A stretch of 29,383 bases of DNA from an uncultured Clostridium sp. (GTDB taxonomy: Bacteria > Bacillota > Clostridia > TANB77 > CAG-508): the NCBI GenBank assembly GCA_900553985.1, contig USFW01000021.1:1-29383 (forward strand), given 5' to 3'. A program made the translations under genes and the position numbers. The notes below the pieces were generated by a model, which was given only the letters and a program-made list of their open reading frames with translations, did not search any database and was not told where the DNA came from. This document shows, in pieces, positions 7,039 to 14,415 of this stretch; positions within the stretch are counted from its first letter, which is position 1, and every line of letters begins with the position of its first letter.

Positions 7039-7749
7039 ATGTTTTCGGCACTTTGTATTTCAGGTATTTTAAGTTTTTGGGAATTCTTAGGCTCTGCTGT
7101 TTTTTTGGTAGGTTATATTTCTAATAATAGTTTATTTCCAGAACCTTTGACTTCTGAAGAAGAAAGTTTATACTTAGAACAAATGAAACAAGGAAATGAT
7201 GAAGCACGAAATATTCTAATAGAACATAATCTAAGATTAGTTGCCCATATTTCAAAAAAGTACTCTACTTCTAACGTTGAACAAGATGATTTAATTTCTA
7301 TTGGAACTATTGGTTTAATAAAGGGGATAAATAGTTTTAATTCTGATAAAGGCTCTAGGCTTTCTACATATGTTTCTAGATGTATTGATAATGAAATATT
7401 AATGCATTTACGAGCAACAAAAAAATTAGGTGCAGAAGTATATTTAAATGAACCTATTGGAAAAGATAAAGACGACAATGTAGTTACTTTACAAGAAGTT
7501 CTTGAAAATAACGAAAGACCTATTGAAGATGAAGTTGATATAAAAATGAAAATTAAATTACTTTATGATAAAATGAAGTCTATTTTAAAAGATAGAGAAA
7601 AAACAATTCTAGAATTAAGATTTGGGTTAGGTGGTCATAAACCAAAGACCCAACATGAAATTGCTCATATGCTAGGAATTTCTCGTTCATATGTTTCTCG
7701 AATCGAGACTAAAGCAATTGGAAAACTATCAAAAGAATTTAAAGAATAA
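7039..7749 (+). CDS. sigK: RNA polymerase sporulation sigma factor sigma-K, pro-form
   Basis: Late mother-cell sporulation sigma factor. The first 30 or so residues (CISGILSFWEFLGSAVFLVGYI) are hydrophobic, matching the pro-sequence that tethers pro-sigma-K to the forespore membrane until cleavage. Region 2 follows (LRLVAHISKKY, DLISIGTIGLIKGINSF, STYVSRCIDNEILMHLR) and then region 4 with LKDREKTILELRFGL and the helix-turn-helix TQHEIAHMLGISRSYVSRIE. The gene is uninterrupted at 236 aa, so no skin-type element splits it here. The ATG has GTGGAGG. Upstream, CATATAAT at 6982-6989 resembles a sigma-E/K -10 box but I see no clear -35. A terminator follows at 7813. Confidence 0.93.
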   Translation: MFSALCISGILSFWEFLGSAVFLVGYISNNSLFPEPLTSEEESLYLEQMKQGNDEARNILIEHNLRLVAHISKKYSTSNVEQDDLISIGTIGLIKGINSFNSDKGSRLSTYVSRCIDNEILMHLRATKKLGAEVYLNEPIGKDKDDNVVTLQEVLENNERPIEDEVDIKMKIKLLYDKMKSILKDREKTILELRFGLGGHKPKTQHEIAHMLGISRSYVSRIETKAIGKLSKEFKE

Positions 7750-7762
7750 AACCTAATCTTTC

Positions 7763-7810
7763 TTATAGTAGAGTAGCTTGAAATAGTTGTAAAAGCTATT
7801 ATATAGTAAC
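7763..7810. repeat. Deleted remnant of the long hairpin repeat
   Basis: The left part (TATAGTAGAGTAGCTTGAAATAGTTG) matches the left flank and stem start of the 21665-21941 copy with about three differences. The right part (CTATTATATAGTAAC) is identical to its right end. The central stem-loop of about 210 nt is missing, leaving a 48-nt scar between sigK and its terminator. Confidence 0.65.
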
Positions 7811-7812
7811 AC

Positions 7813-7847
7813 AAAAGCAGTAAAATTTACTATTTTTATTGCTTTTT
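7813..7847 (+). terminator. Terminator after sigK
   Basis: AAAAGCA-TAAAA (from 7813) pairs imperfectly with TTTTTATTGCTTTT (to 7847), and the right arm runs into a T tract. It separates sigK from the following penicillin-binding protein gene. Confidence 0.65.
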
Positions 7848-7900
7848 CCCTATTTTTAATATAAAATGTAATTGCAAAATTAACAAAAGAGGCGTGATTT

Positions 7901-10357
7901 ATGGATAAAAAAAATATTAAAAGCAAAAAAAATCAAAAATCAAAAAATATAAATAATAAAAAGTCAAAAAACACAAAGACTGATATTAGAATTAAAAAAA
8001 CAAAAAATAAAATCAATAACAATCAATTTAATTCTAGCCCAAAATCTTATAATGATACTGCTAGTGATACAATTAATAGTAACATTAATTCAAAACAAGA
8101 AACTCATTATAACAATATTATCAACTTAAATAAAGATTTTAACAGTAAAAATCTAATTTGTACAAAAAAACTACAATATATTTTTTTAGGTGTTTTAATT
8201 ATATTTATACTTTTATTAGTTAGATTAGGTTACTTACAATTTATTGATAGCGACCACTTAAAAGAGTTAGCATATCAGCAGCAAGCTATAAATCAAATAC
8301 TTAGTCCTAAAAGAGGAAACATTTATGATTCAACAGGTAAAGCTCTAGCAATAAGTGCACAAGTTGACACTATAACAATAAATCCTGCTAAAATTTCTGG
8401 AAAAAGTGATGAAGAAACTAAAGCAAAAAAAGAGCTTGTTGCCAAAGGTCTTTCTGATCTCTTTGATTTAAATTATGATGAAACTTTAGAAAAAGTTAAT
8501 AGTAAATCCTCTGTTGAAACTATTGCAAAAAAAGTAGAAAAAGATACAGTTGAAGAATTAAAAACTTGGATGAAAGATAATAAAATCTCAGTTGGTATTA
8601 ATATAGATGAAGATACCAAAAGATATTATCCTTACAACAATTTGGCATCTAGTGTAATTGGTTTTTGTGGTGCTGATAATCAAGGTTTAAGTGGAATTGA
8701 AGCTAAATGGGATAATATTTTGAAAGGAACTCCTGGAAAAATAGTAAGTTATAAAGCTAGTGACCAAAATGAAATTCCAAACACTGAAGAAACTTACATT
8801 TCTGCAGAAAATGGAAGTGATATTACTCTTACTATTGACTTAAATATTCAGTCTATTGTTGAAAAATATCTTAAGCAAGCTGTTGAAAAGTATAATTGTG
8901 CAAATGGTGGAAATGTAATCGTTATGGATCCTAAAAGTGGAAATATTCTTGGAATGGCTAATTATCCTGATTATGATTTAAATTCCCCATATACTCCAAA
9001 TACAGTTCTTGCTAAAACTTATGATTCATTAAGTGATGAAGAAAAAAATGAATCTTTATATCGTATGTGGGCAAATAAATCTGTTTCTGATAGTTATGAG
9101 CCTGGATCTACATTTAAAATTATAACTTCTAGTGTTGCTCTTGAAGAAAATATAACAACTCCTAATAAACCTAATGACTTCTATTGTCAAGGTTATGAAG
9201 TAGTTGAAGATAGAACTATTAAATGTTGGAGAAAATATGACCCACATGGTTCACAGACTTTAACTCAGGCTCTAGAAAATTCTTGTAACCCTGCATTTAT
9301 GCAATTAGCTTCAAGAATAGGTGCTCCTACTTTATATAAATATTACCAAGCTTTTGGTTTATTTGATTCTACTAACTCTGGATTATATGGTGAACAAACT
9401 AGTATATTTCATGACTTAGAAAAAGTAGGACCTGTTGAACTTGCGACTTATTCTTTTGGACAAAGATTCCAAGTAACGCCTTTACAACTAATTACAGCTA
9501 TTTCTAGTATCGCTAATGATGGTGTTCTTATGAAACCTAATATTGTAAAATCAATAAAAAATACGGATACTGGTGCAATCACAAATACTGAACCAACTGA
9601 AGTTAGACAAGTACTTTCAAAAAGCACAACTGATAAAGTAAAATCTATGATGGAATCTGTTGTACTGCATGGAACAGGAAAAAATGTTGCTGTTTCAGGA
9701 TATTCTATTGGTGGAAAATCTGGTACTTCTGAGCCTGTTGAAGGAAATGAGGATAGTGGTTATGTATCATCTTTTGTAGCAATTTCACCTATTGAAGATA
9801 CACAAGTAGTTGTTTTATTAACTTTATATAATCCTCAAAATAAAAAATACGGATATCAAGGTGGTTCTGTTGCTGCTCCAGTGGTTTCTCAAATGTTATC
9901 AGAAATACTTCCTTATATGGGTGTTCCTTCTGATAATACTAATACTGATAATAGCTCTCAAAATTTAATTACAGTTCCAGATATAACTAATAAAACTATT
10001 ACAGAAGCTAAAAAGATTTTAACTAATGCAGGATTTACTTGTAAGATTTCCTCTTCTGGTGATGAAAATTCTACTTTAGTAACAAATCAAACTCCAAAAC
10101 CAGGAGTTAGCTTACAAAAAAATTCAATAATTATGTTATATGGTGAAGGTCATACTGTTGAAAACTCAGTTAGTGTTCCTGACTTATCTGGAATGACTGT
10201 TTCACAAGCCACAAGTATATTAAGGTCTAAAAATCTAAATATTAGTTATTATGGCTCTGGAATAATTACTACACAAGATTATGCTGTTAATGAATTAGTC
10301 CCTGAAGGAACTGTTATAAACGTTAACTTAAAACCTGTACTTACTGATGCTCATTAA
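7901..10357 (+). CDS. SpoVD/PBP2-type class B penicillin-binding protein with two PASTA domains
   Basis: Membrane-anchored transpeptidase that cross-links peptidoglycan. Its position after sigK suggests, but does not prove, a spore-cortex role like SpoVD. Residues 1-90 are an unusually long cytoplasmic tail very rich in Lys, Asn and Ser. A single helix follows at about 91-112 (YIFLGVLIIFILLLV), then the pedestal domain with RGNIYDSTGKALA. The transpeptidase triad is intact: STFK with Ser403/Lys406, SCN at Ser461-Asn463, and KSGT from Lys606. Two C-terminal PASTA repeats start near VPDITNKTITEA (about 691) and VPDLSGMTVSQA (about 757). At 818 aa it is longer than most SpoVD proteins because of the tail and the second PASTA unit. 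The ATG follows GAGGCGTG. An FtsI/PBP2 cell-division role is the alternative. Confidence 0.88.
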   Translation: MDKKNIKSKKNQKSKNINNKKSKNTKTDIRIKKTKNKINNNQFNSSPKSYNDTASDTINSNINSKQETHYNNIINLNKDFNSKNLICTKKLQYIFLGVLIIFILLLVRLGYLQFIDSDHLKELAYQQQAINQILSPKRGNIYDSTGKALAISAQVDTITINPAKISGKSDEETKAKKELVAKGLSDLFDLNYDETLEKVNSKSSVETIAKKVEKDTVEELKTWMKDNKISVGINIDEDTKRYYPYNNLASSVIGFCGADNQGLSGIEAKWDNILKGTPGKIVSYKASDQNEIPNTEETYISAENGSDITLTIDLNIQSIVEKYLKQAVEKYNCANGGNVIVMDPKSGNILGMANYPDYDLNSPYTPNTVLAKTYDSLSDEEKNESLYRMWANKSVSDSYEPGSTFKIITSSVALEENITTPNKPNDFYCQGYEVVEDRTIKCWRKYDPHGSQTLTQALENSCNPAFMQLASRIGAPTLYKYYQAFGLFDSTNSGLYGEQTSIFHDLEKVGPVELATYSFGQRFQVTPLQLITAISSIANDGVLMKPNIVKSIKNTDTGAITNTEPTEVRQVLSKSTTDKVKSMMESVVLHGTGKNVAVSGYSIGGKSGTSEPVEGNEDSGYVSSFVAISPIEDTQVVVLLTLYNPQNKKYGYQGGSVAAPVVSQMLSEILPYMGVPSDNTNTDNSSQNLITVPDITNKTITEAKKILTNAGFTCKISSSGDENSTLVTNQTPKPGVSLQKNSIIMLYGEGHTVENSVSVPDLSGMTVSQATSILRSKNLNISYYGSGIITTQDYAVNELVPEGTVINVNLKPVLTDAH

Positions 10358-10370
10358 TTTGACAGGTTTT
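10330..10370 (+). terminator. Stem-loop spanning the stop codon of the PBP gene
   Basis: AAAACCTGT (10330-10338), within the last codons, pairs with ACAGGTTTT (10362-10370), followed by ATAAAAAC. The 9-bp stem has a 23-nt loop and no long T tract beyond the arm, so it is only a possible terminator. The remaining bases up to 10566 hold no ORF or clear signal. Confidence 0.4.
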
Positions 10371-10566
10371 ATAAAAACTAAAAATGGTTGAATTATGATT
10401 TTAAACTTAGAACTACTAAAAATTTTAATAACAAAAGTACTCTCTCCAATATCACTATAAAAAACTTGAATTAATAGTATAGCAATTTAATTTACTATAT
10501 AAATCATTAAAATTATTGTATTAAGATTATCAAATAAAAATTGAATTAAACTTTATACACTTTATC

Positions 10567-11145
10567 TTAGGAATGGACTTTGATTGAAAAATTGTTCATT
10601 CCTTTATTATATTTTATTCCTATAAATAAAATATTTTCTTTACTAACTTCTTTTGTTAATTTCTTTTGTTTACTTATAAGATATTTATTAAATTCAGTAA
10701 AATATACCAATGCTCCATATTTTAATATATTCGTTTTATTACTTTCTATTGTTAATAAAAAGGTATCTGTAAATATTTCCTCATTTATCTTTTGAATATT
10801 TATTTTATTCTTTACAATTTTTTCATTTAAACCTATATTTATTTCTTTTTTTAATTCTCCTTCATAAATTAAAATCCAATAGTAACTCATTGTTTTTTCC
10901 AATTGACTTTCGTTTATTATTTTCAAATATATTTCTATTTCAACATAATCATATATTTTAGCTCTTAACTTTAAAATTAAAAATATTTCATCTTTTATTA
11001 TTTTTGGACATTTAACAAGTTCTATTGAATCTACTTTCTCTATTTCTATTTTGGTTATATCTGATATTATACTAACAAAATCATCTTCATTATCATATAT
11101 TAATTTTCTTAATTTATCTATATTTTGATTTTGGAGGTGATTCAT
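10567..11145 (-). CDS. Divergent PD-(D/E)XK (Rpn-like) family protein, second of the pair
   Basis: No strong family match by eye on its own, but it aligns along its middle with the preceding gene product. FLILKLRAKI...VEIEIYLKI (residues 55-75) lines up with that protein's FGIADVRIKT...MNIGVQFID, followed in both by a YY-containing helix (MSYYWILIYEGEL). This is the layout of the Rpn/PD-(D/E)XK nuclease-family transposase group. The catalytic aspartate position is Lys59 here, the ExQ position reads E71-I-Y73, and so the site looks incomplete. The protein is 192 aa, rich in Lys, Ile and Glu, with no membrane segment. Its ATG overlaps the upstream stop codon (TAATG) inside a perfect hairpin (11133-11160), so expression is probably coupled to translation of the first gene. 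Confidence 0.6.
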   Translation of the reverse strand: MNHLQNQNIDKLRKLIYDNEDDFVSIISDITKIEIEKVDSIELVKCPKIIKDEIFLILKLRAKIYDYVEIEIYLKIINESQLEKTMSYYWILIYEGELKKEINIGLNEKIVKNKINIQKINEEIFTDTFLLTIESNKTNILKYGALVYFTEFNKYLISKQKKLTKEVSKENILFIGIKYNKGMNNFSIKVHS

Positions 11146-11160
11146 TATTCAATCACCTCC
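11133..11160 (-). promoter_or_regulatory. Perfect hairpin sequestering the ribosome binding site, stop and start codons in loop
   Basis: In the minus-strand mRNA, GGAGGUGAUU (11160-11151) pairs perfectly with AAUCACCUCC (11142-11133, codons 2-5 of the downstream gene). The 8-nt loop GAAUAAUG holds the upstream gene's UAA and the downstream AUG overlapping by one base. A ribosome finishing the first gene would melt the stem and free the Shine-Dalgarno. The structure is seen in the sequence; the coupling role is inference. Confidence 0.75.
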
Positions 11161-11768
11161 TCATCCCAATATTTAATTAATAATTTATCAAGCATAGCTA
11201 TTTTTTCATAATTTTCTATGGCATATTTTATATTTTCTCCCTTAAAATAACTTATCCATGCTTCTTTTTTGCTCATTTTGCTTTCTTCTTTTGCTTTAAA
11301 CTTAGGTAATTCTATTGAAACTAGTTCTATTAAATCCAATTCTGATTTATCATTATTTTCGTCAATAATAATCTTATTAAAATATGTATTCTTTTTAGAG
11401 TAATAAAAATCTAGTAAATTTATTGTAATTGTTTTAGCTATTTTTCTATTCTCGTATAAGACTTGATTTAAATGAATTTGTGCATAATATAGTAACATCT
11501 TTGTTGATATGTGCTCTCCATCAATGAATTGCACTCCTATATTCATTTCTTCATCTTCATTTGTTTTTATTCTTACATCTGCTATTCCAAAATTTTCTTC
11601 TGCTGGTAATTTCTTTTTTATTTTTTCTAAATATGGATTTAAAGATATTTCTTTTATTTCTATTTCTAATATACTTTCTATAAAATCTTTTAATATTTCT
11701 ACTCCTTGTTTAGAGTTTAATACTCTATGAAGTACATAATTACTTTTTGATATAAATTTTCTATTCAT
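11145..11768 (-). CDS. Rpn-like PD-(D/E)XK nuclease-family protein, first of the pair
   Basis: This 207-aa protein resembles the Rpn/PD-(D/E)XK nuclease-family transposase group, whose members are linked to recombination and genome instability. The core block is FGIADVRIKT (residues 60-69) followed by MNIGVQFID (75-83) and a helix with LLYYAQIHLNQ, then the usual C-terminal helical region with KKEAWISYFKGE. The family normally has D...ExQ. Here the aspartate is present (Asp64) but the glutamate is Gly78 (IGVQ), so nuclease activity is doubtful. The ATG at 11768 has no nearby ribosome binding site; GGAGG lies 28 nt upstream, with a 14-bp palindrome between (11777-11790). It is followed by a one-base-overlapping paralogue-like gene. 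Length is shorter than the usual 250-300 aa. Confidence 0.7.
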   Translation of the reverse strand: MNRKFISKSNYVLHRVLNSKQGVEILKDFIESILEIEIKEISLNPYLEKIKKKLPAEENFGIADVRIKTNEDEEMNIGVQFIDGEHISTKMLLYYAQIHLNQVLYENRKIAKTITINLLDFYYSKKNTYFNKIIIDENNDKSELDLIELVSIELPKFKAKEESKMSKKEAWISYFKGENIKYAIENYEKIAMLDKLLIKYWDEEVIE

Positions 11769-11776
11769 AGTTTTAT

Positions 11777-11790
11777 TTTAGTGCACTAAA
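11777..11790 (-). promoter_or_regulatory. 14-bp palindrome between ribosome binding site and start codon
   Basis: TTTAGTGCACTAAA is a perfect palindrome in the leader of the Rpn-like gene. GGAGG lies at 11801-11797, and the ATG at 11768 is 28 nt from it. Folding TTTAG/CTAAA around a TGCA loop would shorten the effective spacing to about 14 nt. It could alternatively be a repressor operator. Confidence 0.45.
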
Positions 11791-11949
11791 TATAAACCTC
11801 CTTTTTTGATATCTATTTACTAAATGATGGGGAATATAACTTTTGGATGAAAATAAAGTTATACTGATAGAAATTTCTATTGATTTAAATTATATAATTT
11901 ACTCAAAGTATAGTCTCAAAAAAAGCTATTGTCAATATGTTTTTATAAT

Positions 11950-12139
11950 ATTTCTTGACTTTTCATCGCACAATTCGACAAAATCAGAAGCTATCTATGG
12001 TTGTTTTACCTCTGAGTTATAAGAAAAGTAGCGAAGCTACATAAGCAAAGCTGAGGGGCTTTTTAAAGGTCACTTTTGCTTGTTGTATACAGAAAAATCC
12101 TATATAGGGTCAAGATAAAAGTTGATTTTCTCTATACAA
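11950..12139. other. Structured gene-free region with nested hairpins and a Spo0A-box-like site
   Basis: There is no ORF here. CTTGAC (11954-11959) is complementary to GTCAAG (12109-12114). Inside lie GTAGC-GAA-GCTAC (12028-12040) and flanking CCTC/GAGG and TTAT/ATAA pairs. At the right, TTGTATA-AGAAAAATC (from 12083) pairs with GATTTTCT-TATACAA (to 12139). On the minus strand TTTGTCGAA (11982-11974) matches the Spo0A box consensus exactly. It could be a small RNA or a decayed hairpin repeat. I cannot assign a known RNA family or a strand. Confidence 0.35.
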
Positions 12140-12147
12140 TAATAAAA

Positions 12148-12183
12148 AGACTATTCTATAATAACTACTTTATAGAATAATCT
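12148..12183 (-). terminator. Terminator after the response regulator (possibly bidirectional)
   Basis: AGACTATTCTATAA (12148-12161) and TTATAGAATAATCT (12170-12183) form a near-perfect stem 39 nt past the minus-strand stop codon. On the minus strand it runs into TTTTTATTATT. The plus side also has TTTATATCTTC. Confidence 0.75.
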
Positions 12184-12221
12184 TTTATATCTTCTTTTTC
12201 TGTGTATATTTGCTACTTTTC

Positions 12222-12965
12222 TTACTTTGAAGCTATATAATAACCTACTCCTCTTTTTGTTATTAGTATTTTTGGTGTTGATGTATCTTTTTCAATTTTT
12301 TCTCTAATTCTTCTTACTGTAACATCAACAGTCCTTATATCTCCATAATATTCATATCCCCATACTTTTTCAAGCAATGTTTCTCTTGTAACTACTTGAC
12401 CTGGTTGCATAGCTAAAAATTTTATTACTTCAAATTCTCTTACTGTTAAATCAATAATTTCTCCTCTTACTTTTACTTCAAATTTATCTAAGTCTAATGA
12501 CAAATCATTCACTACTATTTTATTATCTTTTTTCTTACTGATTATATATTCATTTTCAGTATTTCTAGAATTTGTATTAACTTCAACTTTTCTTAAATTA
12601 GCTTTAACTCTAGCAATTAGCTCTCTTATACTAAATGGCTTTGTTATATAATCATCTGCACCTAATTCTAATCCTAAAATTTTGTCAATTTCTTCATCTT
12701 TGGCTGTAAGCATTAATATTGGAACATTCATTGAATTTTTTATTCTTTTACATACAGATAATCCATCTAATTTTGGTAACATTATATCTAATAATACTAA
12801 ATCAGGATGTTCGCTTATTGCCATTTCAACTGCAGTTATTCCATCTCCTGCTTCTATTACCCTATATCCCTCTTTTATTAAATTATGAGATAATATGTCT
12901 CTTATTGGTTCTTCATCATCAACTATCAAAATTGTCTTTTGATTTCTTTCAAATTCTTCTTCCAC
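12222..12965 (-). CDS. OmpR/PhoB-family response regulator (WalR/YycF-like)
   Basis: Two-component DNA-binding regulator. The receiver domain has the acidic pair in VDDEEP, the phospho-acceptor Asp60 in LVLLDIMLP, Thr87 in LMLTAKD and Lys109 in ADDYITKPF. The C-terminal winged helix has LTVREFEVIKFLAMQPGQVVTRETLLEKVWG and ends in RGVGYY. The order and spacing are closest to WalR/YycF, but this is a common architecture and the ortholog is not certain. I start at the GTG at 12965 because GGCGGAG lies 5 nt upstream; the ATG twelve codons earlier has no ribosome binding site. No histidine kinase or yycH/yycI-like gene is adjacent, so in this window it is an orphan. It has its own terminator. Confidence 0.88.
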   Translation of the reverse strand: MEEEFERNQKTILIVDDEEPIRDILSHNLIKEGYRVIEAGDGITAVEMAISEHPDLVLLDIMLPKLDGLSVCKRIKNSMNVPILMLTAKDEEIDKILGLELGADDYITKPFSIRELIARVKANLRKVEVNTNSRNTENEYIISKKKDNKIVVNDLSLDLDKFEVKVRGEIIDLTVREFEVIKFLAMQPGQVVTRETLLEKVWGYEYYGDIRTVDVTVRRIREKIEKDTSTPKILITKRGVGYYIASK

Positions 12966-13110
12966 AAAAACTCCGCCCTTCCTTTTTAGCTTTATTTTCA
13001 TATATATTTATATCACAATTAGTTTGAATATACAAGTGCTTTTCATTTTTTTATATACAACAAGTAATAGCAAGACTAAAATTAGTTTTCCAAGTACATT
13101 TATATATTAT

Positions 13111-14076
13111 CTATATCACTTCATAATTTAATAATTCTACATCATTTGATAATAAATCACTTGAATTACTCATATTTTGAGCTAAATCTGTTGATAAGTA
13201 TTTTTTATTGTCATCTGGAAATACTATAACTACTTCTTTTTTTATTCTTTCTTCTAATTTTATAGCACCAATTAAATTTGCACCAGAAGAAATTCCTACT
13301 CCTAATCCTAATTCTTTTGATAATTTTCTTGACATATTAATTGCATCTTCATCATTAATTAAAAATACATCATCAATTAATTTTTTGTCATATAACTCAG
13401 GGACAAAATCATCTCCTATTCCCTCAATTTTATGCTGACCCATTATTTTTCCTCCAGATATTATAGGCATTTTTTCTGGTTCTAATGCACATATTTTTAT
13501 ATCATCCAAGTGTTCTTTTAACCTTTTTCCTATTCCGATTAGAGTTCCTCCTGTCCCTACTCCTGAAATAAATCCTCCTATTTTACTTGGTAATTGTTCT
13601 ATAATCTCTTTTCCTGTTGTTTCATAATGTGCCAATATATTATCTTTATTTTCAAATTGTTTTGTTAAAAATCCATTTATTTCTTGAGATAAATTATTAG
13701 CTTCTTTTATACACCTTAGAAATCCTCCTTCTTCTTTTGATATTAGTTTTACTTTTGTCCCATACAGTTTCATTAGTTTAATTCTTTCTTCACTTGCCCA
13801 GTCTGGCATAAAAATATATACTGGATGATTATAATATGCTCCTAAGGCTGATAATGAAATTCCTGTATTCCCACTTGTTGCTTCAATTATTGGCATTTTT
13901 TCTTTTAATATCCCTTCCCTTTTTGCATTTACTATAATATAATTTGCCACTCTATCTTTTATACTTCCAGTTAAATTATATGATTCTAATTTACAATATA
14001 CTATTCCTATTTTTTCTTTATATTTATACTCTAGTTTTATCATTGGAGTATTTCCTATTAAACTTTTATTATACAT
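13111..14076 (-). CDS. cysK: Cysteine synthase (O-acetylserine sulfhydrylase), PLP-dependent
   Basis: Fold-type II PLP enzyme that makes cysteine from O-acetylserine and sulfide. The N-terminus IGNTPMIKL and the Schiff-base lysine at Lys40 in TGSIKDRVA are intact. ATSGNTGISL is the substrate-binding loop, SGVGTGGTLIG the phosphate-binding glycine loop and GISSGANL the ring-nitrogen serine region, ending in VFPDDNKKYLSTDL. Length of 321 aa is slightly above the usual 305-310 because of a short Asn/Ser-rich tail (SNSSDLLSNDVE). The ATG has AAAGGG upstream. Cystathionine beta-synthase-type activity is a less likely alternative, as no CBS regulatory domain is present. No cysE or sulfate genes are adjacent. 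Confidence 0.9.
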   Translation of the reverse strand: MYNKSLIGNTPMIKLEYKYKEKIGIVYCKLESYNLTGSIKDRVANYIIVNAKREGILKEKMPIIEATSGNTGISLSALGAYYNHPVYIFMPDWASEERIKLMKLYGTKVKLISKEEGGFLRCIKEANNLSQEINGFLTKQFENKDNILAHYETTGKEIIEQLPSKIGGFISGVGTGGTLIGIGKRLKEHLDDIKICALEPEKMPIISGGKIMGQHKIEGIGDDFVPELYDKKLIDDVFLINDEDAINMSRKLSKELGLGVGISSGANLIGAIKLEERIKKEVVIVFPDDNKKYLSTDLAQNMSNSSDLLSNDVELLNYEVI

Positions 14077-14311
14077 ATTTATTTTCCCTTTCTTTTTAGA
14101 TAATTTAGAATAAATACACTATACATTGCAATTAAAATTTTTTCTTTTTCTAAAATTTTTCTAATATAGAATTGCTACTTTTTTGCAAATATCTTATTAT
14201 ATATTTTTCTTACTTTATTTTATATTATGCCTATTTATTTTTTATGCTACAAAATAACTTATTCTCTATTATTGAATCATTTTTCTAATAAATTTAATAT
14301 TAAAAATTTAA

Positions 14312-14337
14312 AAACTTTTCTATAATTAGAAAAGTTT
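14312..14337 (-). terminator. Terminator after the U32 gene
   Basis: AAACTTTTCTA (14312-14322) and TAGAAAAGTTT (14327-14337) are perfect arms with a 4-nt loop. On the minus strand the right arm continues into TTTAAATTTTT. It lies about 80 nt past the minus-strand stop codon at 14416. Confidence 0.7.
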
Positions 14338-14352
14338 CAAACTACCTACTTA

Positions 14353-14407
14353 AAGTTAAAGATGATTTTTGTCTCCGACCCCAAAATCACAAAATCATCT
14401 CCAACTT
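14353..14407 (-). repeat. Hairpin repeat sharing 27 bp with the window's right end
   Basis: AAGTT-AGATGATTTT (14353-14369) pairs with AAAATCATCT-AACTT (14391-14407), with one 2x2 internal mismatch. The loop carries GTCTCCGACCCC. Bases 14364-14390 are the exact reverse complement of 29357-29383. It sits just past the U32 stop codon, so it may also help end transcription. The remaining bases of 14077-14311 show no gene or clear signal. Confidence 0.7.
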
Positions 14408-14415
14408 CAAAATTA

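Noticed and set aside
7039..7749. skin-type interruption of sigK.
   Set aside because: The gene reads through from pro-sequence to region 4 without a break and no recombinase gene is nearby.
11999..12045. GTTGTTTTACCTCTGAGTTA looked like a CRISPR repeat or tracrRNA anti-repeat.
   Set aside because: It occurs once, there are no spacers, no cas genes and no recognisable nexus hairpins.
11950..12139. Possible 6S RNA because of the long-range CTTGAC/GTCAAG pairing.
   Set aside because: I could not match the conserved central bubble or a convincing promoter; kept only as a structured region.
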